From Salinarimonas sp. (lineage in GTDB: Bacteria; Pseudomonadota; Alphaproteobacteria; Rhizobiales; Beijerinckiaceae): a stretch of 56,176 bases of DNA. Location: contig JAFIEI010000022.1 of the NCBI GenBank assembly GCA_020832565.1, positions 1 through 56,176 of the forward strand. Reading direction: 5' to 3'. Shown piece after piece: positions 1 to 10,149 of this stretch. The first letter of the stretch is position 1. Each line of letters begins with the position of its first letter. The translations under genes and the position numbers were made by a program. The notes beneath the pieces are model-generated. The model searched no databases, was not told the origin of the DNA, and worked only from the letters and a program-made list of their open reading frames with translations.

Positions 1-80
1 CTTAAACAGCGCGGCATTCCCGCGTCACGCGACGCGCTCTTCCCTCACGGCGCAATCCGCCGGCAGCAAGAGAGACGATC

Positions 81-1697
<1,617 letters not shown>

Positions 1698-1710
1698 TTG
1701 CTGCGGAAGC

Positions 1711-1737
1711 GCCGGCACGGGTTCACCCCGCGCCGGC
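1711..1737. terminator. GC-rich hairpin in a convergent gap, likely bidirectional terminator
   Basis: The 55-bp gap between the fumarase stop and the convergent aminotransferase stop holds an inverted repeat. The arms are GCCGGCACGGG (1711-1721) and its partner ending GCCGGC (1732-1737), giving an 11-bp stem with one A-C mismatch and a short loop. There is no clear T tract on either side, so it is a weak or factor-assisted terminator at best. Confidence 0.45.
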
Positions 1738-1752
1738 CGCTCGTTCCCGTCG

Positions 1753-3129
1753 TCAGCGGTCGAAGACGGCTTCGACGGCGCCTGCTGCTGCGGCGATGAC
1801 GGTATCGGCCTCTTCCTCGGTCAGGCAGAGCGGGGGCGCAAAGCCGATAATGTCGCTCTGGGGCATGGCCCGGGCGATGACGCCACGCTCCAGCATCGCG
1901 GCGGCGAGTTGCGGGGCGATCTTGCGCGAGGGATCGAAGAAGACCCGGTCGTCGCGATCCTCCACGAATTCCACGGCGGAGAGCATGCCGTCACCGCGTA
2001 CCTCGCCGACATGGCGATGATCGGCGAGTGCATCGCGCAGGCCCGCCGTGAGATAGGCGCCGACCCTGCCGGCATTCTCCACGAGGCCGAGCTCGTCGAT
2101 CAGCTCCAGATTGGCCACCCCTGCCGCCGCGCAGAGCGGGTGTGCCGCATAGGTCCAGCCATGGCCGATCGCGCCCATCTTGTCCGAGCCCTGGACCAGC
2201 CCCTCCCAGACCTTCTCGCCGACGATGACCCCCGAGAGCGGCGCATAGGCCGATGTCAGCCCCTTGGCGATGGTGATCAGATCCGGCTTCATCCCGTAAT
2301 GATCCGAGCCGAACATGGTCCCCATGCGCCCGAACCCCGTCACGACTTCGTCAGCGACGAGCAGGATATCGTGTTTGTCGAGCACGGCCTGGATGGCCTT
2401 CCAATAGCCCTTGGGCGGGGGCACGATGCCGCCGGTGCCTAGCAGCGGCTCGCCAATGAAGGCGGCGATGGTCTCGGGGCCCTCCGCCTCGATCATGGCT
2501 TCGAGCTCCTGCGCGCAGAAGCGCGTGAAGGCTTCTTCGTCCATGGAGCGGTCGGGGCGGCGGTAGAAATAGGGCGCCTGCGTATGCAGGATCGGCGCGC
2601 GCGGCAGGTCGAAGGCGTTGTGGAACAGCTCCAGCCCGGTGAGGCTGCCCGTCATGATCCCCGAACCGTGATAGCCGCGCCAGCGCGAGATGATCTTCTT
2701 CTTCTCCGGGCGCCCGAGAATGTTGTTGTAGTACCAGATCAGCTTGATGTTGGTCTCGTTGGCATCCGAGCCCGAGAGCCCGTAATAGACCCGGCTCATG
2801 CCCTCCGGTGCGCGATCGATGATCATCTTCGAGAGCGTGATCGCCGCCTCGCTGCCATGCCCGGCATAGGCGTGATAATAGGCGAGCTGCGAAGCCTGCT
2901 GGGCGATCGCGTCGGCGATCTTGGCCCGGCCATAGCCGACATTGACGCAATAGAGCCCGGCAAAGGCGTCGAGGCTGCGCTTGCCGGCATGATCGACGAT
3001 GTGACAGCCCTCGCCGCCGGATACGATTCGCGTGGGCGTCTCGCCACGGGCATGTCCGCCCATATGGGTCGAGGGATGAAAGAAATGGTCGCGGTCCCAG
3101 GCGGTGAGGGTGTTGTCGTCACGCAGCAT
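1753..3129 (-). CDS. Class III PLP-dependent aminotransferase (omega-amino acid/diamine:pyruvate type)
   Basis: This is a 458-residue fold-type I aminotransferase that moves an amino group from an omega-amino acid or diamine to a keto acid through pyridoxal phosphate. The class III signature is visible in ADEVVTGFGRMG, followed by the PLP-binding lysine in IAKGLTSAY, with the GLSGSDANE cofactor-phosphate motif earlier. The N-terminus and the motif GLYCVNVGYGR resemble putrescine- and beta-alanine-pyruvate transaminases, but the substrate cannot be set from sequence. I chose the ATG at 3129 because GGAGGA lies 4 nt upstream. An in-frame start at 3171 would add 14 unlikely residues. No partner gene is adjacent. 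Confidence 0.9.
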   Translation of the reverse strand: MLRDDNTLTAWDRDHFFHPSTHMGGHARGETPTRIVSGGEGCHIVDHAGKRSLDAFAGLYCVNVGYGRAKIADAIAQQASQLAYYHAYAGHGSEAAITLSKMIIDRAPEGMSRVYYGLSGSDANETNIKLIWYYNNILGRPEKKKIISRWRGYHGSGIMTGSLTGLELFHNAFDLPRAPILHTQAPYFYRRPDRSMDEEAFTRFCAQELEAMIEAEGPETIAAFIGEPLLGTGGIVPPPKGYWKAIQAVLDKHDILLVADEVVTGFGRMGTMFGSDHYGMKPDLITIAKGLTSAYAPLSGVIVGEKVWEGLVQGSDKMGAIGHGWTYAAHPLCAAAGVANLELIDELGLVENAGRVGAYLTAGLRDALADHRHVGEVRGDGMLSAVEFVEDRDDRVFFDPSRKIAPQLAAAMLERGVIARAMPQSDIIGFAPPLCLTEEEADTVIAAAAGAVEAVFDR

Positions 3130-3645
3130 GATGTCCTCCGGTGGTGATTCAGTTGTTTTCGCCGCGAGCATAGAACTTTCGCATGAGACAATGGGGCCGA
3201 TCTGCCTTTGCGCAAGAGCGATCTGGGCCGCCGGGCCGGGCTGGCGCGGCCCGGGTGGTCTTTCGCGTCAACGCGATCTTCACGCGTTTGCGCCAGACTG
3301 TGCCACGAATGCGAGGCGGGAGCAGACGGGAGCGGGTACGAGCAGCATTTCGGGCGCGCCGACGGCCAGGGGTTGCAGTTCGCTGCGGCATGATCGGAGG
3401 CCCCGGCCGGCGCCCTTGTACGCGGGGTGCGATGCCCCAACATTACGGTGGCAATCAGGGTGGTCATTGCGCTATGCGAGCGGCGGCATTTCCGGTAGGG
3501 GGAAGCTGCGTGGACATCCATCCGGATCCGATGAGCCTCTCGGCGGAACGCTGACGCATGCGTTTCGACGTGCGGTGCATTGCGGCGCGCATGGCAAGAG
3601 CCTTGCTTGATCGGGTGACGGGACTGGCGGGAGAAACGGGACAGA
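3130..3645. other. Intergenic region without a supported gene
   Basis: These 516 bp separate the divergent aminotransferase and DUF2062 genes and must carry both promoters. The open frames here on both strands give Arg/Ala/Pro-rich translations typical of chance frames in GC-rich DNA. I see no RNA gene or strong hairpin. Confidence 0.5.
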
Positions 3646-4257
3646 ATGCTCTTTGGGCGGCACAAGAGTCCGAACTGGCGTGAGAAGCTGCGCGGCGCGC
3701 TCTGGCCGAAGCGGGGAATCACGCGCCCCTTCGTCTATCTCGCGAAGCGCCTGCCGCGTCTTTCGGCGACACCGCACGCCATCGCCGCCGGTTTCGCATC
3801 GGGGGCGGCCTGCTCCTTCACGCCTTTGCTCGGCTTCCATTTCGTGCTGAGCTTCGTGGTGGCCTTCATCGTGCGCGGCAACATGCTGGCTGCTGCTCTT
3901 GGGACCATCGTCGGCAACCCGCTCACCTTCCCCTTCATCTTCGCCGCGACCTACGAGACCGGGCGCTGGATCTATTCCTTCATCGACGGCGAGAAGATGC
4001 CCGATTCGGAGGCAATCGAATCGCAAAGCGAGGAATTGATCGAACGCGGCCTGTTCTCGGTCGATCTCGACCAGCTCTGGCCCGTCCTGACCACGATGAT
4101 GGTGGGCGCCGTGCCGCTCGGGATCATCACTTTCGCGGTATCGTATATCGCCGTACGGAGCTTCGTGGTGAGTATGCAGCGCGCGCGGATGCGCCGCCGC
4201 GCCCGCCGCGAGCCGCTGGAGGACGGCAATACGGTCCCGCCCGCCGGCGATCTGTGA
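3646..4257 (+). CDS. DUF2062 domain-containing inner-membrane protein
   Basis: This is a 203-residue membrane protein. The DUF2062 pattern is visible in the first two thirds: ATPHAIAAGFASGAACSFTP, then a hydrophobic helix, then the conserved GNPLTFPFIF segment. A second hydrophobic block lies near residues 145-175 and the C-terminus is Arg-rich and cytosolic in character. DUF2062 proteins are widespread in proteobacteria and have no firm biochemical role. The gene is monocistronic and converges on zapA. Family assignment is strong and function is unknown. Confidence 0.82.
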   Translation: MLFGRHKSPNWREKLRGALWPKRGITRPFVYLAKRLPRLSATPHAIAAGFASGAACSFTPLLGFHFVLSFVVAFIVRGNMLAAALGTIVGNPLTFPFIFAATYETGRWIYSFIDGEKMPDSEAIESQSEELIERGLFSVDLDQLWPVLTTMMVGAVPLGIITFAVSYIAVRSFVVSMQRARMRRRARREPLEDGNTVPPAGDL

Positions 4258-4286
4258 CCGTCGGGCCGCCCCGGTTTTCCTGATCT

Positions 4287-4712
4287 TCAGCCCGTTTCGG
4301 TGCCTTCGTGCCGGCTGCCCGTGGCGAGGTTCTGCCCCGGCATGGCCGCGCTGCTGCTCGCATTGAGGCTGCGGGCGAGGCGTTCGATGCGCTCGGAGGC
4401 GCTGACGATCGCGCCGGCGAGACGCGCTTCGCTGTCATGCGCGCGGGCATCGCCATTGGCGACAAGCGCTTTCAGTTCGCCGATTTCGGCTTCCAGTCGC
4501 TCGGCCTTCTTGCGGGTTTCGCCGAGTTCGTCGGCGAGGGTCAGCGCCGCCATCACCTGCAGGCGCATGTCGCCGATTTCGCCGAAGGCGGCCCGCATCT
4601 CCTCGATGCGCCCGTCCAGCAACCGCGCGAGCCCTTCGAGATGGGCTTCCTCGCCATCGGCACAGGCCATGCGGTAACTCTTGCCGGCAATATTCACCGT
4701 GAGCTGCGGCAC
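4287..4712 (-). CDS. zapA: Cell division protein ZapA
   Basis: ZapA is a small cytoplasmic protein that binds FtsZ and promotes bundling of protofilaments at the division site. The 141 residues fit the family. An N-terminal beta domain (VNIAGKSYRMACADGEE, about residues 4-22) is followed by a helix with the conserved LLDGRIEEMR and MAALTLADEL patterns. A coiled coil runs to about residue 115 and is followed by a polar tail. It lies 96 bp downstream of a DUF4164 gene on the same strand, a pairing common in Hyphomicrobiales. That gap is too short to hold a 6S RNA gene, which often sits near zapA in other bacteria. Confidence 0.9.
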   Translation of the reverse strand: MPQLTVNIAGKSYRMACADGEEAHLEGLARLLDGRIEEMRAAFGEIGDMRLQVMAALTLADELGETRKKAERLEAEIGELKALVANGDARAHDSEARLAGAIVSASERIERLARSLNASSSAAMPGQNLATGSRHEGTETG

Positions 4713-4808
4713 CTCATCCTCCCCGCTTCATTCCCGTGACACGCCTCGCGACATCACCTTCATCCGCCGGCACCTGGCCGAACCGCGATCGCCGATCGCG
4801 ACGTTGCA

Positions 4809-5108
4809 TCACGGCTGTCCGGGACCGCCCGCCGCAGGCTCCTGATGCGCGAGCACCTCCTCGATGGTGGCGATGGCGCGCGTCACGCGCCGCGACACAT
4901 CCATCGTTGCCGCCTCGACGCTGCCCAGCCGGTTGCTGGCGCTGTCGAGCTCGACGGCCAGCCTCGCACGGTCATCCTGCATGATCTGCAATTCGGTTTC
5001 GAGATCGGCACGGGCGTGATCCACGGCAATCCGCCGGTTCACGGCGGCTTCCAGCAAGCCCAGTGCATTGTCGAGCTTGTCGATCGCTTCTTCGAGCGAA
5101 ACATCCAT
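4809..5108 (-). CDS. DUF4164 coiled-coil protein
   Basis: This 99-residue protein is mostly one long helix with heptad character from about residue 5 to 90 (EAIDKLDNALGLLEAAV and following). That is the DUF4164 pattern of a small coiled-coil protein found next to zapA in alphaproteobacteria. No catalytic motif is visible. I use the internal ATG at 5108 (MDVSLEEA). The longer frame from 5144 adds an Arg-rich stretch that looks untranslated. Its position suggests a division-related role, which is inference from context only. Confidence 0.75.
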   Translation of the reverse strand: MDVSLEEAIDKLDNALGLLEAAVNRRIAVDHARADLETELQIMQDDRARLAVELDSASNRLGSVEAATMDVSRRVTRAIATIEEVLAHQEPAAGGPGQP

Positions 5109-5222
5109 CACGCGACGCCTTCTACTCCCGCCGGTGGCCCCCATCGCAGCACCTGCGGGGCCAGCCTATTGATTGCGATGCGTGAGGGCAAGCTTCGGAG
5201 CGGGTTGCGCCGGGCGGAGATC

Positions 5223-5711
5223 TCATCCGGCGCGCGAATCATCGTCATTGAAGCCGGCAGCGATGCCGGCGGCGGCGAGCGTATTGGGGCTGCCGATTCG
5301 CGCATCCTCGAGAGCCGCCATCAGCCGGGCGGTGTTGTCTTCGGGCGAACGGCCCTCGCCGTCGAAGGTTATGGCATGCACGTCGACTGCGGCGACCAGC
5401 GGGCGCAGCGAGAGGGCGAAGAAGACCTGCACGCCCTGGTGATGAAACTCGAGATCGAGCACGACATCGGGGATCTCGCCCCATTTCAGTTCGATATCCG
5501 CGCGCGCACCATAGATCAGCGTGTTTTCCTTGAAGAACAGCTCGCAGGACGATGCGACGAGATCGGCGATGTTGGCATGCTGTTCGAGGTATATGAAGCG
5601 CGCCATGATATCGAGATCGACGAGGCGCAATTCGGCGGCCACGGATTTCACGGCATCACCGATGATCTTCTCTCTCTCGAGCAGGCCTGGGAGATGTTTT
5701 TCTTTTTTCAT
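5223..5711 (-). CDS. Conserved-looking hypothetical protein, last gene of the motor operon
   Basis: I do not recognise this 162-residue family. The protein is soluble, acidic and has no signal peptide or membrane segment. It has a helical N-terminal half (KIIGDAVKSVAAELRLVDLD, then CELFFKENTL), a strand-rich middle (VVLDLEFHHQGVQVFFALSL) and a disordered Asp-rich tail. It starts 26 bp after the flhB stop on the same strand and has no obvious terminator before it, so it is probably transcribed with the flagellar motor genes. Codon use matches its neighbours. A flagellar accessory role is inference from position. Confidence 0.65.
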   Translation of the reverse strand: MKKEKHLPGLLEREKIIGDAVKSVAAELRLVDLDIMARFIYLEQHANIADLVASSCELFFKENTLIYGARADIELKWGEIPDVVLDLEFHHQGVQVFFALSLRPLVAAVDVHAITFDGEGRSPEDNTARLMAALEDARIGSPNTLAAAGIAAGFNDDDSRAG

Positions 5712-5737
5712 CGCAGCATATCCATGCCTTTCCTGCT

Positions 5738-6838
5738 TCAGGAGCTGCCTGACGCAGCGCCAGAGCCGGCTGGAGCAGCCTTATTATAGTGGAACAGGTA
5801 AAGCAATTCTGCAACGACCTGATAGAATTCCGGCGGTATCGGATAGTCCAGTTCGACCTTGTCATACATGGATCGCACCAGCGGCTTGTCCTCGATCACC
5901 GGAATCGCATTGGCCTCGGCCACCTCCCTGATCTTTAGGGCCACGAGATCCTTGCCCTTGGCCACCACCACCGGCGCGCCGCCTTCCTCGAGCACGTAGC
6001 GCAGGGCGACGGCATAATGGGTGGGGTTGGCGATCACGATGGTGGCGCGCGGCACGTCGGCGATCATGCGCCGGCGGGAGCGGTCGCGGGCGAGCGAGCG
6101 CATCTTCGCCTTCATATGCGGATCGCCTTCCATCTGCTTGTGCTCGTCCTTCACCTCCTGGCGCGTCATGCGCAGTTCCTTGCGCCAGTGGGCCCGGGAA
6201 AAGATGATATCAACGATGACGAGCAGGATCGTGGCGATGCACACGGCCGTGAGCAGGCGCACCGTCAGGGTCAAGAGCAATTCGGGCAGGGCGGAGGGGT
6301 CGGAATACATCGCGCTCACCACCCGATGTGCATCGAAGAAGAGCAACGATGCGATGACGAAGCCGATGATCGCGAACTTGAAGATCGCCTTGCCGAATTC
6401 CATCCAGCCCTGCGCGCCGAAGATGCGCCTGACGCCGGTTTTCGGAGAGATCCGGTTGAGCTTGGGCTTGATGCGCTCACCCACGAGGCGCGGGCGGTTC
6501 TGCAGGAACGAGGCCGAGAGCCCGCCCACGGCGAGGATCGCCACGAGCGGCAGCAGGAACCACCCGCTCGCCACGGCGATGACTTGCATGAGGCTGGTCG
6601 CATCGGCTGCATCGTGAAGCGCAATCCCTGCCGGGTCGTCCACGAGTCGCGAGAGTGCTCCTGCGATGCCCGTGACGCCGTTGCTGATGTAGAGGAAGGC
6701 GACGGCGAGGATCGAGACGATCGACGAGAAGGTCAAAGCCTCCTTGGAGACCGGGACATTGCCCTTCTCGAGGGCATCCTGAATCTTCTTTTCCGTCGGC
6801 TCCTCGGTTTTACTGGCGCGGTCCTGCTCCTCCGACAC
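5738..6838 (-). CDS. flhB: Flagellar type III export protein FlhB
   Basis: FlhB is an inner-membrane part of the flagellar export gate and controls the switch from rod/hook to filament substrates by self-cleavage. The 366-residue protein has the expected layout: a charged N-terminus, four membrane helices between about residues 30 and 215, and a cytosolic C-terminal domain. The autocleavage motif NPTH is present (ANPTHYAVAL). The start is a GTG at 6838, preceded by GGAGAGAGAC. It lies 32 bp after fliG in the minus-strand motor operon. The C-terminal tail is Ala/Gly-rich. Confidence 0.95.
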   Translation of the reverse strand: MSEEQDRASKTEEPTEKKIQDALEKGNVPVSKEALTFSSIVSILAVAFLYISNGVTGIAGALSRLVDDPAGIALHDAADATSLMQVIAVASGWFLLPLVAILAVGGLSASFLQNRPRLVGERIKPKLNRISPKTGVRRIFGAQGWMEFGKAIFKFAIIGFVIASLLFFDAHRVVSAMYSDPSALPELLLTLTVRLLTAVCIATILLVIVDIIFSRAHWRKELRMTRQEVKDEHKQMEGDPHMKAKMRSLARDRSRRRMIADVPRATIVIANPTHYAVALRYVLEEGGAPVVVAKGKDLVALKIREVAEANAIPVIEDKPLVRSMYDKVELDYPIPPEFYQVVAELLYLFHYNKAAPAGSGAASGSS

Positions 6839-6870
6839 CGTCTCTCTCCGTCACTGGCAATGGGTACGGG

Positions 6871-7908
6871 TCAGCGGATATAGGCACTCTCGTCCTGATC
6901 CGGATTGAGCTCGATTTCGCCCCTTCCGGCCATTTCCAGAGCAAGGTCGGTCACGGTACGGCGGGCCTCGACGACATCCTTCTGCGCCACTGCCTCGCCC
7001 GAGGCGAGCTCGTTCTCGACCATGCGGCGGGCACGTGTGCCGAGCGAGGAGAGGATCGCGTCGCGGAAATCCGCCTCGGTACCCTTGAGCGCGATGACGA
7101 GGCGCTCGGTCGGGATCTGGTCGAGGATCGCCGCACGGGCGCGCGGCGCGAGATTGATGACGTCCTCGAAGGTGAAGAGCAGGCCCTTGAGGATCTCCGC
7201 CGCCTTCGGGCGCGCCTCGGCGAGGCTGTCGAGCACGTCCTCCATCTGGTCGCGCTCCATTTTATTAATGATGTCGGCCATGCGCGAATGCGTATCGACG
7301 CCCATGTTGCGGGCGAAGTTGAGCATGAAATCCTCGTGCAGCGTCTTCTCGACGATGCGCATGGTCTCCTCGACCACGGGCTTGAAGGAGAGCATGCGCC
7401 GCATCAGGGAGTTACGCATCTGCTTGGGCATCTGGCTCATCACCTTGGCCGCACAGGAGGGTTTGACCTTGGAGAGGATCAAAGCCGCCGTCTGCGGATG
7501 CTCCTTTTGCAGATAGGCCGCGAGAATGCCCTCGGAGACGCCGGAGATGCGCTCCCAGATCGAGCGGTTGGTATTGCCGATCACCTCCTGCATGATCTCG
7601 CTGACCTGCTCCGGCGGCAGCAGCCCCGAGAGCAGGCGCTCGACCTCGTTGGCGGTGCCGAAGAGCGATGTGCCGGAGGAGAATTCCCGGGCGAATTCCT
7701 CGATTACGGCTTCCAGTTCGGTGGCGCTGACCACCCCGAGATCCGCAGCCGCCCGGGAGATACGCTTGAGCTCCGGGGGCTCGAAGCGCCCCATCAGCCG
7801 GCGTGCGATCTCGGGATCGAGGGCGAGCATCAGGGCGGCGACCTTGTCGGCGCCTTCGAATTCGCGCGGTTTGGGCAGGGTGGCCTCATAGGCCGCAAGC
7901 GCCGTCAT
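6871..7908 (-). CDS. fliG: Flagellar motor switch protein FliG
   Basis: FliG forms the rotor ring that touches the stators and links torque to the FliM/FliN switch. The 345-residue length is typical. The middle domain shows the EHPQTAALILSKV motif and the C-terminal torque helix region carries charged residues (KGTEADFRDAILSSLGTRAR). It lies between fliN and flhB in the motor operon, with spacings of 46 and 32 bp. The expected N-terminal FliF-binding domain is present. fliF itself is not in the window. Confidence 0.95.
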   Translation of the reverse strand: MTALAAYEATLPKPREFEGADKVAALMLALDPEIARRLMGRFEPPELKRISRAAADLGVVSATELEAVIEEFAREFSSGTSLFGTANEVERLLSGLLPPEQVSEIMQEVIGNTNRSIWERISGVSEGILAAYLQKEHPQTAALILSKVKPSCAAKVMSQMPKQMRNSLMRRMLSFKPVVEETMRIVEKTLHEDFMLNFARNMGVDTHSRMADIINKMERDQMEDVLDSLAEARPKAAEILKGLLFTFEDVINLAPRARAAILDQIPTERLVIALKGTEADFRDAILSSLGTRARRMVENELASGEAVAQKDVVEARRTVTDLALEMAGRGEIELNPDQDESAYIR

Positions 7909-7954
7909 CTCGTGTCATCCCCTGGAATTGCAATGATTGCCTGCGCGGAGCGCC

Positions 7955-8476
7955 TCAGAACCCGGCCGAGGCGTTCTGCGCCGTCACGATCTCGGTCAGC
8001 GAGACCCCGAAACGGGAATTGTCGTCCTCGACCACGACCACCTCGCCGCGCGCAACGACCCGCCCGTTGACGACCACGTCGACCGGCTCACCGACCCGGT
8101 GGTCGAGCGGCACCACGGCGCCGCGCCCGAGCTTCATCAGATTGGCCACCGGCATCGAGGCGGAACCGAGCACCACCTGGATCGAGACGGGAATGCGCAT
8201 GATGGAATCGAGATTGTAGCCGGCATGGGCGTCCTCGAGGGTCTCTTCGCCTTCGTCGATGAAGCCGGATGCCGCCTTCGTCGCATGGCTGTCGCGGGCC
8301 ATCTCCTCGGCGAGATCGGCGACGCTGTCGGCAGCCTTCGCCGTGAGGCGCGTCTGTTTTGCCGTATCCTTCTCGGATCCGATCCCGGCCTCCGCCGGAT
8401 CGAGCTGCGCGGCATCGGCATCCGCCTTGCGGGCGGTGTTGCGGGGCTTGTTCGGGGTCGTGCTCTTCTGGGTCAT
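7955..8476 (-). CDS. fliN: Flagellar motor switch protein FliN
   Basis: FliN is the lower-ring part of the flagellar C-ring and a docking point for export substrates. The SpoA/surface-presentation domain lies in the last about 85 residues (IPVSIQVVLGSASMPVANLM, then GRGAVVPLDH, then VVVNGRVVARGEVVVVED). The protein is 173 residues, longer than enterobacterial FliN (about 137), because of a charged, Ala/Asp-rich N-terminal extension of about 85 residues. It is flanked by the DUF6468 gene and fliG in the same operon. Confidence 0.93.
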   Translation of the reverse strand: MTQKSTTPNKPRNTARKADADAAQLDPAEAGIGSEKDTAKQTRLTAKAADSVADLAEEMARDSHATKAASGFIDEGEETLEDAHAGYNLDSIMRIPVSIQVVLGSASMPVANLMKLGRGAVVPLDHRVGEPVDVVVNGRVVARGEVVVVEDDNSRFGVSLTEIVTAQNASAGF

Positions 8477-8510
8477 GGGAATAGATCTCCGGAAACGGGG
8501 TGATGCGGCG

Positions 8511-9182
8511 TCAGGCGCGGGCGGTCATGCCGGCGCTGCGGATGACGGGCCAGGACAGGATCTTGCGGGTGCGCGGGGCGTTCTGCGCGGTTGCTTCGGC
8601 CGGGGCGAGCGCAAGAGTGCGAAGGTCTTGAGCGGCCGTAGCGGGATCGGTTTCATCCTGCGCGAAGGCCTGCGTCGCGGCATTGCGCGTGCTCTTGCGC
8701 GGTGCCTTTCGGGTACCGCCGGCCTTGGTGCCGCTTGCCTTGGTACCGCCTGCCTTGATTTGGCCTGCCTTGCCGGAATCCGACCCGCCCATCCCCGCCG
8801 GTGCGGCAGGCCCGTCGCGGTCGTTCGCCGTGTCGATCGCGGCAGCTGCCTCGGATGCGGCGTCGCGGGCCTCGTGGATGCGTTCGCGCAGGCGCAGGAG
8901 CTGCGCCGATGCGGCGGCTTCCGTCTTGCGCAGTGCCTCCAGGGTCTGCTGTGCCGCATCGAGCCGCTCGCCGAGGGTGATCGCCGTGCGGGCGCCTTCG
9001 TCATGGGTACGCGCCAGCGCGTGGTCGACCTGCGCCATGGCCTCGGCGGCCTCGTGCAGGGCGCGCCCGTATTCGCCGGCATGCGCCTTGAAGCGGCGGA
9101 ACTCGCGCAGCATGGCGAAGGAGAAGCCGCAGGTGAAGACCAGCGCCACCAGGAGCGCGATGTTAATGGCTGTGTAGGGCAT
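8511..9182 (-). CDS. DUF6468 flagellar-operon membrane protein
   Basis: This 223-residue protein sits between fliM and fliN, the position held in many Hyphomicrobiales by a DUF6468 protein. One membrane helix near the N-terminus (INIALLVALVFTCGFSFAML) is followed by a helical, probably coiled-coil segment to about residue 120 and a low-complexity tail with repeated GGTKAGGT-like units. Its start overlaps the fliM stop by 20 bp, which points to translational coupling. Its exact role in the motor is not established. The tail repeats lie at roughly 8700-8765. Confidence 0.72.
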   Translation of the reverse strand: MPYTAINIALLVALVFTCGFSFAMLREFRRFKAHAGEYGRALHEAAEAMAQVDHALARTHDEGARTAITLGERLDAAQQTLEALRKTEAAASAQLLRLRERIHEARDAASEAAAAIDTANDRDGPAAPAGMGGSDSGKAGQIKAGGTKASGTKAGGTRKAPRKSTRNAATQAFAQDETDPATAAQDLRTLALAPAEATAQNAPRTRKILSWPVIRSAGMTARA

Positions 9183-10149
9183 CGATGAACTCCTGCTGCT
9201 GATCGATCTCGTCCTCGATTTTCAGCGTATAGGCGCCGTTCGACTGGCCGAGCGCACATGAGAACAGCGCCTGGCCGTTGCATTGCAGCCGCACCGGCGT
9301 CTTCGGGCCGGCCTGCAATTCGAGCACCTGGCCGACCTTGAACCGGGCCACGTCGCCGAGCGTGGTCATGCGCTCTTCCAGAATGGCCTCGAGCGAGACG
9401 CGGGTGCGCTGCACCTCGGCATGCATCTGCTGGGTCCAGCGCGGATCGGCGCCGGCGCCGTCGCTTGAGAGCACATGGGCAAGGTTCTGGCGCATCGGGG
9501 AGAGCGCTGATTGCGGGATGATCACGAACATCTCGCCGCCGCGTCCCAGCGCCTGGATCAGCAGCTTGGCGACCACGGAGAGATTGTTGCGCCGCCCGAT
9601 AATGGCGAAATCCATGCGCGTTTCCATGCGCTCGAGCTTGAAGCCGGTCCGGGCAACCGGGCCGAAGGCTGTGGCGAGCGCCTTGCCGGCCTCCTCGAAC
9701 AGGGTCTGGGCGACGCGGGTCTCGATATTGGAGAAGCTGCGCTCCTCATCGACCGGCGGCTCGGTTCCGTCGGAGCCGAACAAGACCTCTACCATGGTGA
9801 AGATGAAGTCGCGGTCGAAGCCCACGAGGATTCGCGTGTCCCATTCGGTGGCGTGGAACATGGCCGCGATCGCGTTCGACTCGTAGAATTCGAGGATATC
9901 GCCGATGCGCCCGCTCTCGATATTGCTCACCGAGAAATAGGAGGGCGAGGCCGACATGTGGCGCAGGCCGTCGGCGCAATAGGTGGCCACCCGGTCGAAG
10001 ATCACGTGCAGCATCGGCAGCCGATCGACGGTGATGCCGGCGGCATCCAGCAGCTTGTCGGAAATCGCGTTGCCGGTGCGCGCGGCGGCACGCTCAGCGG
10101 CAGGCTTGATGTTGCCGTCTTCGTCGAGGTCGTCGAAATCGATCATCAT
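9163..10149 (-). CDS. fliM: Flagellar motor switch protein FliM
   Basis: FliM is the middle C-ring protein that binds phosphorylated CheY and passes the switching signal to FliG. The 328-residue protein has the CheC-like middle domain (about residues 55-235, with the SNIETRVAQTLFEEAGKAL segment) and a C-terminal SpoA domain with GQVLELQAGPKTPVRL. The extreme N-terminus is acidic (MIDFDDLDEDG) rather than the classic CheY-binding LSQxEIDAL motif, as often seen in alphaproteobacteria. Its start overlaps the motA stop by 4 bp. Confidence 0.93.
   Translation of the reverse strand: MMIDFDDLDEDGNIKPAAERAAARTGNAISDKLLDAAGITVDRLPMLHVIFDRVATYCADGLRHMSASPSYFSVSNIESGRIGDILEFYESNAIAAMFHATEWDTRILVGFDRDFIFTMVEVLFGSDGTEPPVDEERSFSNIETRVAQTLFEEAGKALATAFGPVARTGFKLERMETRMDFAIIGRRNNLSVVAKLLIQALGRGGEMFVIIPQSALSPMRQNLAHVLSSDGAGADPRWTQQMHAEVQRTRVSLEAILEERMTTLGDVARFKVGQVLELQAGPKTPVRLQCNGQALFSCALGQSNGAYTLKIEDEIDQQQEFIDALHSH

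Noticed and set aside
3183-3554. 123-residue frame in the aminotransferase/DUF2062 gap
   Set aside because: The translation is Arg/Pro/Gly-rich without a motif, and no ribosome binding site is convincing.
4713-4808. 6S RNA gene near zapA
   Set aside because: The gap is only 96 bp and shows no long hairpin of the 6S type.
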